A DNA stretch of 61,901 nt from a virus. The notes below the pieces were generated by a model. It was not told the origin of the DNA. It made no database searches and saw nothing but the letters and a program-made list of their open reading frames with translations. A program made the position numbers and the translations under genes. The stretch covers positions 1 through 61,901 of IMG/VR virus record IMGVR_UViG_3300022918_000013, one strand, 5' to 3'. Shown in pieces: positions 8,834-17,251 of this stretch. The stretch's first letter is position 1. Each line of letters begins with the position of its first letter.

Positions 8834-9343
8834 ATGCCTCCAGTTCCATTTTCTGAATTGCTCGTTCGTGTTGCCTTAAAAGAAGTGGGCGTACAGGAGG
8901 TGGATGGAACTAATTGCGGACCGCGTGTGAACGAATACAAGGCGGCTACATGGCTCCCGGCTGATAAGCCTTGGCCGTGGTGCGCTGCGTTCGTTTGCTG
9001 GTGCATACGTGAGGCAATGAAGATCCAAGGTTCTGACAAGAACGAAAGGCCTTACACTTTCGAGCGCCCGCAAACGGCTGGCGCATGGGATTTCGAGAAT
9101 TGGTCGCTCAAGCAGGACAATTCAACGCAAACCAAAAAACCTCATCACGATGACATTAAGCGTGGCGACATTGTAATCTTTTCTTTCTCCCACATTGGCA
9201 TAGCTATTGAAGATGCTCGAAGCGGTATGGTGGCTACTTGTGAAGGGAATACAGATGCCGCAGGTTCGCGTGAAGGTGGTGGAGTCTTTCAAAAGGTCCG
9301 TAAGCTTTCGCAAATTCGGAGTCGCATTCGGTTCACGGTTTAA
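8834..9343 (+). CDS. Endolysin, CHAP-domain peptidase or amidase
   Basis: 169 residues, a single CHAP (NlpC/P60-like) domain. The nucleophile Cys lies in WPWCAAFVCW (about residue 50), the catalytic His in FSFSHIGIA (about residue 120), and the third polar residue in CEGNT. Cleaves peptidoglycan cross-links or stem peptide to release progeny. No cell-wall-binding domain or signal peptide, so it needs the holin-like neighbours for export. Its end overlaps the end of a leftward gene by four bases, marking convergence of the two transcription directions. Confidence 0.85.
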   Translation: MPPVPFSELLVRVALKEVGVQEVDGTNCGPRVNEYKAATWLPADKPWPWCAAFVCWCIREAMKIQGSDKNERPYTFERPQTAGAWDFENWSLKQDNSTQTKKPHHDDIKRGDIVIFSFSHIGIAIEDARSGMVATCEGNTDAAGSREGGGVFQKVRKLSQIRSRIRFTV

Positions 9344-9585
9344 TCCCCGCTCCACTCCTGCCAATATCTCCGATTGGCTAACATCCCGCGCTCAACTGCC
9401 AAGCTCAGCGCCTCTTGATCGCCCTCTTCTTCCGCCTCGATGGCATCTAAAAGAGCCATTTGCGTTTGTTGGCACCAAAAATCAGCCTGAATCCGCCGTT
9501 GTTTTAAGCGCTCAGGGTCTTCACGTCGCCGCAAAGTCCATAAGACTATTACAGAGAAGATAATGCATCCTATAATGACGCTCAC
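9340..9585 (-). CDS. Small single-span membrane protein
   Basis: About 81 residues. One hydrophobic N-terminal segment (SVIIGCIIFSVIVLWTL) followed by a basic then acidic helix. I chose the GTG at 9585 because it overlaps the upstream TGA stop (GTGA) and has AAGGAGG seven bases upstream; a GTG at 9603 would give 87 residues. Last gene of the leftward unit. Spanin-like or unknown. Confidence 0.65.
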   Translation of the reverse strand: MSVIIGCIIFSVIVLWTLRRREDPERLKQRRIQADFWCQQTQMALLDAIEAEEEGDQEALSLAVERGMLANRRYWQEWSGD

Positions 9586-9710
9586 TTCCGTGCCTCCTTC
9601 CACCCTTCAGAGTAAGGCTCAGGCTCCGGCGGCCCGCTGTGATTTGAGATAAACCACACCCAATAGAGAAGGAGTGCGGCTAGGATGAGGTAGGCGGTGG
9701 TGAGTTTCAT
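9582..9710 (-). CDS. 42-residue membrane peptide
   Basis: Starts MKLTTAYLILAALLLYWVWF, one transmembrane segment and a short Pro/Glu-rich tail. Its ATG overlaps the stop of the HNH gene (ATGA) and its stop overlaps the next GTG, a doubly coupled arrangement that strongly supports translation. Function unknown. Confidence 0.65.
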   Translation of the reverse strand: MKLTTAYLILAALLLYWVWFISNHSGPPEPEPYSEGWKEARK

Positions 9711-10315
9711 GGGATGTGCTTCCAGTGTGTGCGCGTTACAATCTTCTGTATGCACTGTCTAGTCACGCCAAATTTAAGAGCTATAGATAGATGTGTGTGT
9801 CCGTCCTTGGCTAGGGACCGAATCTCAGGGATCTGCGCTGTTTTTAATTTTGATCCAAAAGCGCTCTCGCCAACGATGCGTCGCTCTGGGTATTTTCTCA
9901 TCCAACAATCATCCCCACGGCAAGCGGCCTCTGGATGCTTGCGTAAGCCATGATTATCTCCAGTCGGAGAATTATTACGTCCTTTATTAACACGATCAAT
10001 CGCATTGTCTTTGTGGGTTCCTAAAAATAGGTGACTTGGATTAACGCAAGTTGGATTGTCACACTTATGGCAAACAAGAAGATCATTATTTATATTACCA
10101 ATAGATATGAAATATGATACTCGGTGGGCGTTTATGCGGAAGCTCCTGCCCTCTCTGTAAATTCCAAATCGGCCATATCCCTGCTTGTTCTTGCCAGCAG
10201 TCCATAGCCAACAATCTCCGGTTTTATCAACCTTTTCCCAAAATGACTTAACCTGCCTTGCGGTTAACTTGACATCTGAAATTGGGGCGTTTACTGCTCT
10301 TTTAGCCTCTTGCAT
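9707..10315 (-). CDS. HNH endonuclease with C-terminal helix-turn-helix
   Basis: 202 residues. A central HNH domain of the homing-endonuclease type: INAHRVSYF supplies the first His, CHKCDNPTCVNPSHLFLGT the zinc ligands and second half of the motif, and NAIDRV the last Asn. The final 40 residues form an HTH (IRSLAKDGHTHLSIALKFG). Such genes are free-standing mobile elements in phages that nick or cut DNA. It sits between a glycosyltransferase and tiny membrane genes. Confidence 0.85.
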   Translation of the reverse strand: MQEAKRAVNAPISDVKLTARQVKSFWEKVDKTGDCWLWTAGKNKQGYGRFGIYREGRSFRINAHRVSYFISIGNINNDLLVCHKCDNPTCVNPSHLFLGTHKDNAIDRVNKGRNNSPTGDNHGLRKHPEAACRGDDCWMRKYPERRIVGESAFGSKLKTAQIPEIRSLAKDGHTHLSIALKFGVTRQCIQKIVTRTHWKHIP

Positions 10316-10374
10316 GGTGATTCATGTTTGATGTTAGACGATTCCTACCGCTAGAACGGTGGGGATCGTTGCCT

Positions 10375-11442
10375 TTATTGTAGGCGTTGTTTTACGGCTC
10401 GCAAGACTCTTTCTGGCGAAAGGTCAACCATCCCAGAGCACTCGCCCTCGTATTCACATCGTTCCCCAGGTGGAAATTGCTGCCCTGCAATAGCGTGCCA
10501 ATGACAGTGCTGAATGCCGCATGACGCTTTTCCTGTAAGGGCTCTAACGGAGGTAAAGTGGCCTACACGCTCGTTCCATGGGAACGCAGCATACAGGGCT
10601 ACAGTTGGAATATCCAAGCAGCCTGCGATATGACAGAAGGCTGAATCTGGAGCAACCATGCAATCAAGCGATGAAACTACAGCGGCAGATTCGCGAAAGC
10701 TAAGAGGCGGATCACATGCAGTTAAGTTCACCACTCCATGCGGAACTACTCCCTGAGCTTCACCGGGAGCGCCGAAAAGAAATACTTCATATCCTTCTTG
10801 TAAGCAAAGGCCAGTAAAGTTAATGCAATAACGCTGAGGCCATGATCTTGCTGCGGATGTGCTCTTTAGTTGTAACCCAATTCTCTTCTTGTTCGTCTTC
10901 GGGAAGCGATATTCAGCGCCAACTTTCTCCTCGTCTGTGATGATGTAGTGAGGTTTCTTGTTGACCGGCTCAGCGCACATTCTTTCCGCGATGGCTGTCA
11001 CAGCGTCCAGTCCTGGCTTAATACACTCCTCAAGGGGAACGATCACATCGTAGGCGTCAATCTCGGAGGCTAGCAACGGGTATCCAACACGCTTCACAAA
11101 TTCAAGCCCTGGCGAATCAAGGATAGCAAGGTAATTGTCAAACGCACACAGGCTGATTTCAATTTCATGGTGCTTTTCATGAATCCAGAAAAGTGACGGA
11201 GTGAGAAAAAGCATATCACCAAACCCCCCATGAGGAATTATGAGCATCTTCCGCACCCGCCACTGAAGAGAGCCCCAATGCAAGGGGCAGTCAATGTGGT
11301 AGTACTCTGCACGCTCGGCCATGCCCGTCACGAAAAGCTCGCCAACGTTTGCATCACAGACTAGATAGCGCCCCTCAGTGATCCAAGGAATGCTGCCGCG
11401 CATCTTTTCGACGCCGTGAGGGGTGATGTTTACAAGGTGCAT
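10375..11442 (-). CDS. Glycosyltransferase family 9 (heptosyltransferase-like)
   Basis: 355 residues from the ATG at 11442, which is preceded by AAAGGAGG ten bases upstream; a longer frame reaches 11523. GT-B fold features: N-terminal IIPHGGFGDMLFLTPSL nucleotide-sugar loop and C-terminal CMVAPDSAFCHIAGCLDIPTV donor-binding motif, as in ADP-heptose:LPS heptosyltransferases. In a phage it may modify virion or DNA sugars or host LPS. It follows the tail gene cluster on the same strand, so expression is probably late. Confidence 0.8.
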   Translation of the reverse strand: MHLVNITPHGVEKMRGSIPWITEGRYLVCDANVGELFVTGMAERAEYYHIDCPLHWGSLQWRVRKMLIIPHGGFGDMLFLTPSLFWIHEKHHEIEISLCAFDNYLAILDSPGLEFVKRVGYPLLASEIDAYDVIVPLEECIKPGLDAVTAIAERMCAEPVNKKPHYIITDEEKVGAEYRFPKTNKKRIGLQLKSTSAARSWPQRYCINFTGLCLQEGYEVFLFGAPGEAQGVVPHGVVNLTACDPPLSFRESAAVVSSLDCMVAPDSAFCHIAGCLDIPTVALYAAFPWNERVGHFTSVRALTGKASCGIQHCHWHAIAGQQFPPGERCEYEGECSGMVDLSPERVLRAVKQRLQ

Positions 11443-11444
11443 GA

Positions 11445-11594
11445 TTATTTGTCCTCCTTTTCTAAAGGAGATAAAGCCCCTAGAATCTTGCCTATTGCAT
11501 AACATTGAAACAGTACCGCCCATACAGTGGCTAGGCCATACTGTTTATATTCAACGGCACCTCCAATGAGGAGTGCATAAATTAAAAACATCAT
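11445..11594 (-). CDS. 49-residue membrane protein
   Basis: Frame MMFLIYALLIGGAVEYKQYG with two hydrophobic halves and a charged end (LEKEDK). It lies between a short gene and the glycosyltransferase; its stop is two bases before the next ATG, and its last codons supply that gene's ribosome-binding site. Real by packing; function unknown. Confidence 0.55.
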   Translation of the reverse strand: MMFLIYALLIGGAVEYKQYGLATVWAVLFQCYAIGKILGALSPLEKEDK

Positions 11595-11599
11595 ATAAC

Positions 11600-11818
11600 C
11601 TAAATCATTACCTCCGTCCTAGTTCCGTCCATCCGCTCAATCACCAGCTTGCCGCTTCCGACTGTGGAGCGAATGCGGTCTAGCAAATCGCGAGATTCAG
11701 CAGCCTTCTTGAAGAATTGAGGCCATGTCGCATCCTCAAACTTCGCTTTCTGCGCCTTTAGCCAAGTGTGATCCGTCTTGGACCATTCAGTATTGATTCG
11801 TGGTTTGTCCATACGCAT
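11600..11818 (-). CDS. Small soluble protein of unknown function
   Basis: About 72 residues, basic N-terminus, Trp-rich first half (WSKTDHTWLKAQ) and a short beta-like end. Start taken at the ATG at 11818; another ATG lies six bases downstream. Follows the large tail gene by about 30 nt. Confidence 0.55.
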   Translation of the reverse strand: MRMDKPRINTEWSKTDHTWLKAQKAKFEDATWPQFFKKAAESRDLLDRIRSTVGSGKLVIERMDGTRTEVMI

Positions 11819-11850
11819 CAAACCTGCGCACGAACAGAATCCTTGTCAAC

Positions 11851-14800
11851 TCACAATTGGCGCAATCCGCGATAAAGCATCGCCATGTTACGCACAGTCC
11901 ATGCGCTTTGCTCAGCATAAATCACCGTAAACTTCACTTTTACGGCGGTTGCGTTCATGCTTTGAAGGATCTTGTGACATTGTTGGAAGCCAAATTCCGT
12001 CAAATCTCCATATAGTTTCGTAACCACCATATCAGTATTCATGGCGATGAACTGCACTTTCACCAGTCCTCGCGAGCCTTGGACGGTTGCCCAGATAAGG
12101 CCAGCGAAGGCTTTGCGGTTTGCCGCTCGGCCTATATCAATGTACCCAGTCGTGAAAATGCACGTAGCGGCCTGATAGTAGCGTGAGGTTCCTGTGCCAT
12201 CATTGTAATCCACCATGCCGTAGCCATCGAACTGGACAGGAGGGAGCGTGTTAATGCTATACTTCGTCGCCATTGGCTGCGCCCCATAGTTGTCGCCGTG
12301 ATCTAGCTGATTGCGTGTATCCCAAAAGAAAAGATTGCCGTCTTCATCCGCAAAAACCATCTCAGGCCGTGATGGTTCAAGTAGCGTCAAATCGTACACT
12401 TTCGGATAGTCATACTCACCCAAGATGCCCTTGGCCTCGAAGTCATAGACGAACCCCAGACGATTCTTGGTCTTGGCAAATGTGCCCGCCGTGATGTTGG
12501 TGGTGATATTGACCACATTTCCGCCAGGAGTGGCCGATACAGTGAAAGTCGTGGCATTCGGAACAGTCTTGACGTAGTAAATCGTAGTGCCCGCCGTTAA
12601 ACCTGTGCCGCCGGTCAGCGTGGGGAATATCACCGCATCCAAAAGCCGCAGGCCGTGACGGTCGGCAGACGTGATGACCTCCGTAGAGGCAAGCCCTGTG
12701 ATAGCCACCGCCTCAGAGTTTGGAGAAGGCAGGAAGAACCAAAGCATTTGCCCATTCACATCAGGAAAGGCAAAAACACGGTCAGGATTATCAAGGGCGG
12801 CGTCAACGCTTGTCCGGTCGAGGACGTAGCTAGCGGCATCACGGGCGGCAAACTCCACCTGCTGCTTGCCGTAGCGGAGGCCGGAAATGGTGTAAATCTG
12901 GAAGTCAGCACCCAGGTAGTAAATCAAGCCTCCCGGCCACGGCACAAGGGCTGATTGGTTGATCGCGCCGCAAACAACCGGCGGGCTGTACCGCTTTGAC
13001 GGGTCTGTAGGATCAATCAGCGTCACTCCATCGGCAGTATGAACATGGATTTTAAAGCCGTCGCTGTAGAGAGCCGTCATACGTGGCGTGCCTGTCGTTC
13101 CGTTTGGAGACTCAACACGCTCGTACGCCTCTGCATTCGCTCCCTCTGGCGCGAGCTCATCATTAGTGGCGGGCTTGGAAACGTATAGCCGATCTTGAAA
13201 TCCCGTCACGCTCCCTCGCCAAGTCTGTTCATTAGCAATCGTCGTAACCTTGTGAGGTAGTGGCCTGTTTTGGTCCACACTCATGATTTGTCCAATTGGC
13301 GTTGTCGTGCCTAGCTGAACGACTTGACGAGTTAGGGTGTAGGTTGGAGAATTTCCACCTGCCGTTATATCAACAATTGATCCATCAACCGATTCGGAAA
13401 GTTGGAAGCTATATGGCGTTGGGTTACGAACGAAATATTCTGACGCGGTAAGCGGTGAAGGCAGCGCAGAGCCAGCCAAAAGAATACCATTACCTGGAGC
13501 TAATGAATGGGCCACTAATCGCCATACCGCCGTGCTTGTATTTGCCGTGATGTTCACTGGCGAGCCCCCTTCAGACAAAGATACTTTGAATGAGCTGCCG
13601 CTAGCCTGAACAACGTAATAAACAACGAATCCAGTCAATCCGCCGGATGGTGGCGGGGAGCTAGCAAATATGACTGGTGTATTATTTGGAGGTGCAGCAG
13701 ATCCATCAAAATTAGTGATGAAGTCTGTTGATGCGTTTGTTGTTACAATCCTAGTTTGGGAGAAGGTAAAAACGAAGTTTGAGGTAAGGTCAGGAACAAA
13801 CTGGCCTGAGCGTGAGGTGTTAATGATTGGATTATCTGCATCCATCAAGTTCCATTGAGCGGCCAATCCCTCTCCAAATTGGAGATAAACGCGAATCTGG
13901 TTAAACCGGCCATCGCCAGCGCCAGGAGAAACAGGAACACTGACTCGAATATCTGAATTAGTGTTCGCATCAATGATGATGGTGTTTGAAATCTCGCTAG
14001 AGATGCCCTCATAACCAAGAAACTCATTGCCACTGTCGAAGTAGCGTAAATAAACCGTGGCTGTTTTATTGGTGAATCCAGCGCTTTGACCTGTTCCGCT
14101 CCCTTGCGCTAAAAACTCTGGCCCGTAGTTTGCCGTGTCACTAGTCGAGTCAGCGCCAGATTTGGATGCGCTGAGAATCGACAAAACTTTAGCATCTAGG
14201 TTAACGAACGTAACAATTGCATCCGTTGAATTACCAGATGTAGTCGTGAAAATCGTGTAAATATATGGGTCTGCTACAGATCCGCTCCCAGTCAAGGTGG
14301 ATGAAATCGCACCTCCGTAAGACGAGAACACAATATTAACTTTGATTTTATTGTTCCCCGAAACGCCAGGGAAGTTCCCTTCATTAGCTGTAAATGTTAA
14401 GCTTGCGCTTCCGGCTCTGGTCGCCCCAAAGACGGCTACCGTATGCGTTCCAGTGCCAACTGTGGTTATATTAACCAACCCGCTTCCTGGGCTAGTCGTT
14501 AGTTTAAATGTGGTGCCAACTGCGGCAGCTACATAGTAAGTTGTTCCTGTTGCTAGAGGTGCAGGCAGCGTGCCTGTAGTTGTTAAACGAACAGCCGTGC
14601 CATTAACAAAATTGTGAGGGGCCGGAGTGGTGAATGTATCCGAACTGACATCAGCCGTGAAGGTAAATGAATTTGAACCGGGGATTGTCCAAAAAGATTG
14701 GACTAGGGTACTATTGCCGGGGGCAGTTAAAGAAATGATTGGCTCAACAGGCCTGTCGTTGCTGGCAGCAATGCGCCATTTCCCTGGTGTTTTTGTTCGG

Positions 14801-15303
14801 TTTAGTTGAACAACCACACCGTTATCAACCCCATTATTTAGGAAAATCTGAGTGTATGCCCGTTTGCCATACCAACGAGCGCTTCGGTCCAGGCCAACGG
14901 CTAAAACTTCATACGATGGAGGGCCGGTATCAAAGTCTACTGGACCGGTGTACGAGTTATCACGGCCAAGGTAAAAGAAGCCCCGCGCCTTACGGTCAGG
15001 CATCGAGTAAAGGAGCAGGAAATTCACCCCATAACGGTAAATGCGAACGGCTACCGTCAGATCCGAATCAGACAACGTGCCGCTGCCGCTAGGGTGCGTG
15101 AGTGCATCAAGTGTGCTGTAGATGTTCTGGACGCTCCCAATCGCCCATAAGCGGAAGTAGCGCGGCGGTCCAGAGATGCCGCCAAAGGGACGCAACTTGC
15201 AGTTTTTGGCCTCAGTCAGCTTACCGCCAATGTCTGTTGTCTCCTGTAGGCTCGCAAGAGTCCCAAAGTCACGGATAGGAAATTCGGATAGCTGAGAGCC
15301 CAT
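11851..15303 (-). CDS. Large tail protein, nozzle or tail-tube-B-like beta-propeller
   Basis: 1,150 residues. The core contains propeller-like repeats found in podovirus nozzle proteins of T7 gp12/P22 gp10 type: an RLYVSKP segment, then FKIHVHTADGVTLIDP, SALVPWPGGLIYYLG and FVYDFEAKGILGEYD. Four related beta modules are inserted (about residues 222-290, 525-595, 598-660 and 878-940), each with a YYV or YFV strand and ending VNIT or VDIT. Probably forms the distal tail and DNA gate. It follows the connector gene on the same strand. Specific assignment is by pattern and context only. Confidence 0.7.
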   Translation of the reverse strand: MGSQLSEFPIRDFGTLASLQETTDIGGKLTEAKNCKLRPFGGISGPPRYFRLWAIGSVQNIYSTLDALTHPSGSGTLSDSDLTVAVRIYRYGVNFLLLYSMPDRKARGFFYLGRDNSYTGPVDFDTGPPSYEVLAVGLDRSARWYGKRAYTQIFLNNGVDNGVVVQLNRTKTPGKWRIAASNDRPVEPIISLTAPGNSTLVQSFWTIPGSNSFTFTADVSSDTFTTPAPHNFVNGTAVRLTTTGTLPAPLATGTTYYVAAAVGTTFKLTTSPGSGLVNITTVGTGTHTVAVFGATRAGSASLTFTANEGNFPGVSGNNKIKVNIVFSSYGGAISSTLTGSGSVADPYIYTIFTTTSGNSTDAIVTFVNLDAKVLSILSASKSGADSTSDTANYGPEFLAQGSGTGQSAGFTNKTATVYLRYFDSGNEFLGYEGISSEISNTIIIDANTNSDIRVSVPVSPGAGDGRFNQIRVYLQFGEGLAAQWNLMDADNPIINTSRSGQFVPDLTSNFVFTFSQTRIVTTNASTDFITNFDGSAAPPNNTPVIFASSPPPSGGLTGFVVYYVVQASGSSFKVSLSEGGSPVNITANTSTAVWRLVAHSLAPGNGILLAGSALPSPLTASEYFVRNPTPYSFQLSESVDGSIVDITAGGNSPTYTLTRQVVQLGTTTPIGQIMSVDQNRPLPHKVTTIANEQTWRGSVTGFQDRLYVSKPATNDELAPEGANAEAYERVESPNGTTGTPRMTALYSDGFKIHVHTADGVTLIDPTDPSKRYSPPVVCGAINQSALVPWPGGLIYYLGADFQIYTISGLRYGKQQVEFAARDAASYVLDRTSVDAALDNPDRVFAFPDVNGQMLWFFLPSPNSEAVAITGLASTEVITSADRHGLRLLDAVIFPTLTGGTGLTAGTTIYYVKTVPNATTFTVSATPGGNVVNITTNITAGTFAKTKNRLGFVYDFEAKGILGEYDYPKVYDLTLLEPSRPEMVFADEDGNLFFWDTRNQLDHGDNYGAQPMATKYSINTLPPVQFDGYGMVDYNDGTGTSRYYQAATCIFTTGYIDIGRAANRKAFAGLIWATVQGSRGLVKVQFIAMNTDMVVTKLYGDLTEFGFQQCHKILQSMNATAVKVKFTVIYAEQSAWTVRNMAMLYRGLRQL

Positions 15304-15305
15304 AG

Positions 15306-15485
15306 TTACTGATTCTTTTTATCGCGTGCCTTCAAATCCTCAAGCTCTTGCAGTCGCTTCGTGAGGGAGGGTTTAATTTGCTTTGGATCAATACCGCCAA
15401 AAGGAATCTGGCCGATATTGCCAGCGCCCTTAACGATGTTGGCTCGCTGGTGACGTGCTGGAACGGATTTGAAAGGGTCGCTCAT
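15306..15485 (-). CDS. 59-residue protein between connector and nozzle genes
   Basis: Starts MSDPFKSVPARHQRANIVKG and ends with a charged helix (LTKRLQELEDLKARDKKNQ). It begins three bases after the connector gene's stop and ends two bases before the nozzle gene. Position suggests a small virion or assembly factor. Confidence 0.6.
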   Translation of the reverse strand: MSDPFKSVPARHQRANIVKGAGNIGQIPFGGIDPKQIKPSLTKRLQELEDLKARDKKNQ

Positions 15486-15488
15486 AAA

Positions 15489-16418
15489 TCAGTTCTGCAT
15501 TTCCGTTGCCATCGACTGATAGCCAGATGGATTGATCGTTGAAAGCATCGTGCGAGCGCCTTCGTATTCGGTCTTCGTGTCATCCTTTGAGAAGGCCGCT
15601 TGAGGCCAAGAAGAGAAACGCCACCGCACCATAGGAAGCAGAATCGTGCCCTCGTAGCCATAGGGAACCAAACACTCCCGAGTATCGCTAAAGGAAGCAA
15701 CAACTGGCGCTAAAAGCTGCGCCTGATAACTTAAGGTGTACTGCTTGTCTGGCAGCGTATCAAAGCTGATAGCAGGGTAAGTCTGCGCATTAAAAGCCGT
15801 TGAGCGCTCCACAAGGAAAAGTTTTGGCTGCGAGATCATCTTGTCGGCACGAATCCAGTTAGCCAGATTGTCCCCCGTATTACCATACGAGCTAGAGCCA
15901 TAGTCGCCGCTAGGACCGTTCCAGTTGTAGCCGCGCTGTAAATCCCGCTTGGAGGGCATGGGAATCAAGGGCCAGTTATCAACAAAGACTGGCTGTGCTA
16001 CCTGCGCCGTATCCGTTGGCAAAGTCACCTTGTCATGGTAAACCATCGCGCCTTTAACGCCGCTCGACCCAAGATAATCAAATCGAAGGCTTGGGCTTGC
16101 TCCCAAGGAAAGCAGGTTGTTCTGATTGTCATCCCCATCAATGATGATGGTACAGCCGAGCATCCAAGAGGCGTAACCAGCAAAGGTGATTGCCTTGGAG
16201 TTTTGCGTAACAGTCAGCGTGACGACTGTAGGCGCTCTCACGCGCTCGCCTCGGTCGTCGGTCATCCACCACTCAGTAGGAGCCAGACCATAAATCTCCT
16301 CAAGGGCGGCGTTAAGATCCGAAAGCGCCCGCGTTTGGAACTGCGGAGGGGCATGATTGACACTCTCCACATCAAGGAGTCCCATTAGGTCGGCTAGAAC
16401 ACGGGCGGCGGCGGGCAT
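15489..16418 (-). CDS. Head-tail connector / tail-tube-A-like adaptor
   Basis: 309 residues. Helical N-terminus (about 1 to 50, LADLMGLLDVE... DLNAALEEIYGL) followed by a beta-rich domain with hydrophobic strands, the arrangement seen in podovirus adaptors that dock under the portal (gp4/gp11-like). It lies between the major capsid and nozzle genes. Assignment is moderate and context-driven. Confidence 0.55.
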   Translation of the reverse strand: MPAAARVLADLMGLLDVESVNHAPPQFQTRALSDLNAALEEIYGLAPTEWWMTDDRGERVRAPTVVTLTVTQNSKAITFAGYASWMLGCTIIIDGDDNQNNLLSLGASPSLRFDYLGSSGVKGAMVYHDKVTLPTDTAQVAQPVFVDNWPLIPMPSKRDLQRGYNWNGPSGDYGSSSYGNTGDNLANWIRADKMISQPKLFLVERSTAFNAQTYPAISFDTLPDKQYTLSYQAQLLAPVVASFSDTRECLVPYGYEGTILLPMVRWRFSSWPQAAFSKDDTKTEYEGARTMLSTINPSGYQSMATEMQN

Positions 16419-16421
16419 AAT

Positions 16422-17156
16422 TTATTCAGCCTCCTTAAGCTTAACCCATCCAGCCTCACGCTTTTCAACCAAAGACTCAGGCGCTTCAATGAGCGCGGCA
16501 GTTTCTTCCTCGGTTTTGCCAATCTCAGCGGCGATTGCTTTCGTGCGGAGAGGTTTTTCGAGGACGAGGTTAGCGATTTGTTCGTGGATGGTTGGGTTGG
16601 TTACTTTAGGGGCTGGCTCAGCGTTCTTTCCCAGACTTTCTTTGACTGAATCAATCACTTCGGCAGTAAATGTGTCAGGCTGTATGAGTGGTGACTCAGC
16701 TTTTGGAGTTTTTGGCGTGTGTGGCCATTCTTCTGCGGCTTTCTTGGCTTCTGCTAAGCCTTCCTCAAAAGAGGATGGAAGCTCTTTTTCTTCCGGCTCG
16801 GAGCTGATAGACGCTAGAGGATCTTGGAACTTTTCACTGAGCGATTTATCAATCAGCTTCTGAAAGTGCTCCTTTTGGTGCTCAAAAGCCTTGTCCAAGT
16901 CGTCAAAGCGCTCGCCATCGCCCGTCTCAAACACGACGTAAGGAATTGGTTTGATGAAACGGTTTCGCCCTTCGAATACCGCTACTTTATGGTGATTGAA
17001 ATCGGCAAGGCTAGCAAACTCGAATGCCGCTGAACCTGAAACTCGCCCAGGTCGTCCAGTCGTAGCCAGCCCAATCATGACGTTATTAGTTCCCTCGATA
17101 GGAACCGTGCAATCGGAACAGTTCAGAAACTCGACACCGTAAATAGCTTTGATCAT
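16422..17156 (-). CDS. Virion-region protein with C-terminal winged-helix-like segment
   Basis: About 244 residues from the ATG at 17156; a TTG at 17192 would add 12. The N-terminal 70 residues are beta-rich with CSDC; the middle is Glu/Lys/Pro-rich and probably disordered; the last 60 residues (IHEQIANLVLEKPLRTKAIA) resemble a winged helix. It starts just after the terminator behind the major capsid gene. Possible head completion protein; family unknown. Confidence 0.6.
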   Translation of the reverse strand: MIKAIYGVEFLNCSDCTVPIEGTNNVMIGLATTGRPGRVSGSAAFEFASLADFNHHKVAVFEGRNRFIKPIPYVVFETGDGERFDDLDKAFEHQKEHFQKLIDKSLSEKFQDPLASISSEPEEKELPSSFEEGLAEAKKAAEEWPHTPKTPKAESPLIQPDTFTAEVIDSVKESLGKNAEPAPKVTNPTIHEQIANLVLEKPLRTKAIAAEIGKTEEETAALIEAPESLVEKREAGWVKLKEAE

Positions 17157-17194
17157 GAGGCGTATGATGGAGGTTATTGTTAGTCCATGCAATC

Positions 17195-17227
17195 AAAAAG
17201 CGGGCGGCAGATTTCTCCACCGCCCGC
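17195..17227 (-). terminator. Rho-independent terminator after the major capsid gene
   Basis: On the leftward strand, GCGGGCGG pairs perfectly with CCGCCCGC (8 bp, 12-nt loop) and is followed by TTTTTG. It begins 25 nt after the major capsid stop codon, so it should set the high capsid level apart from the genes downstream. Confidence 0.85.
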
Positions 17228-17251
17228 AGAATCCTAACAAGCCACCGTTGT

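Noticed and set aside
9604-9706. Terminator between convergent genes near 9.34 kb
   Set aside because: No stem with a T run was found at the convergence point or just beside it; the genes simply overlap by four bases.
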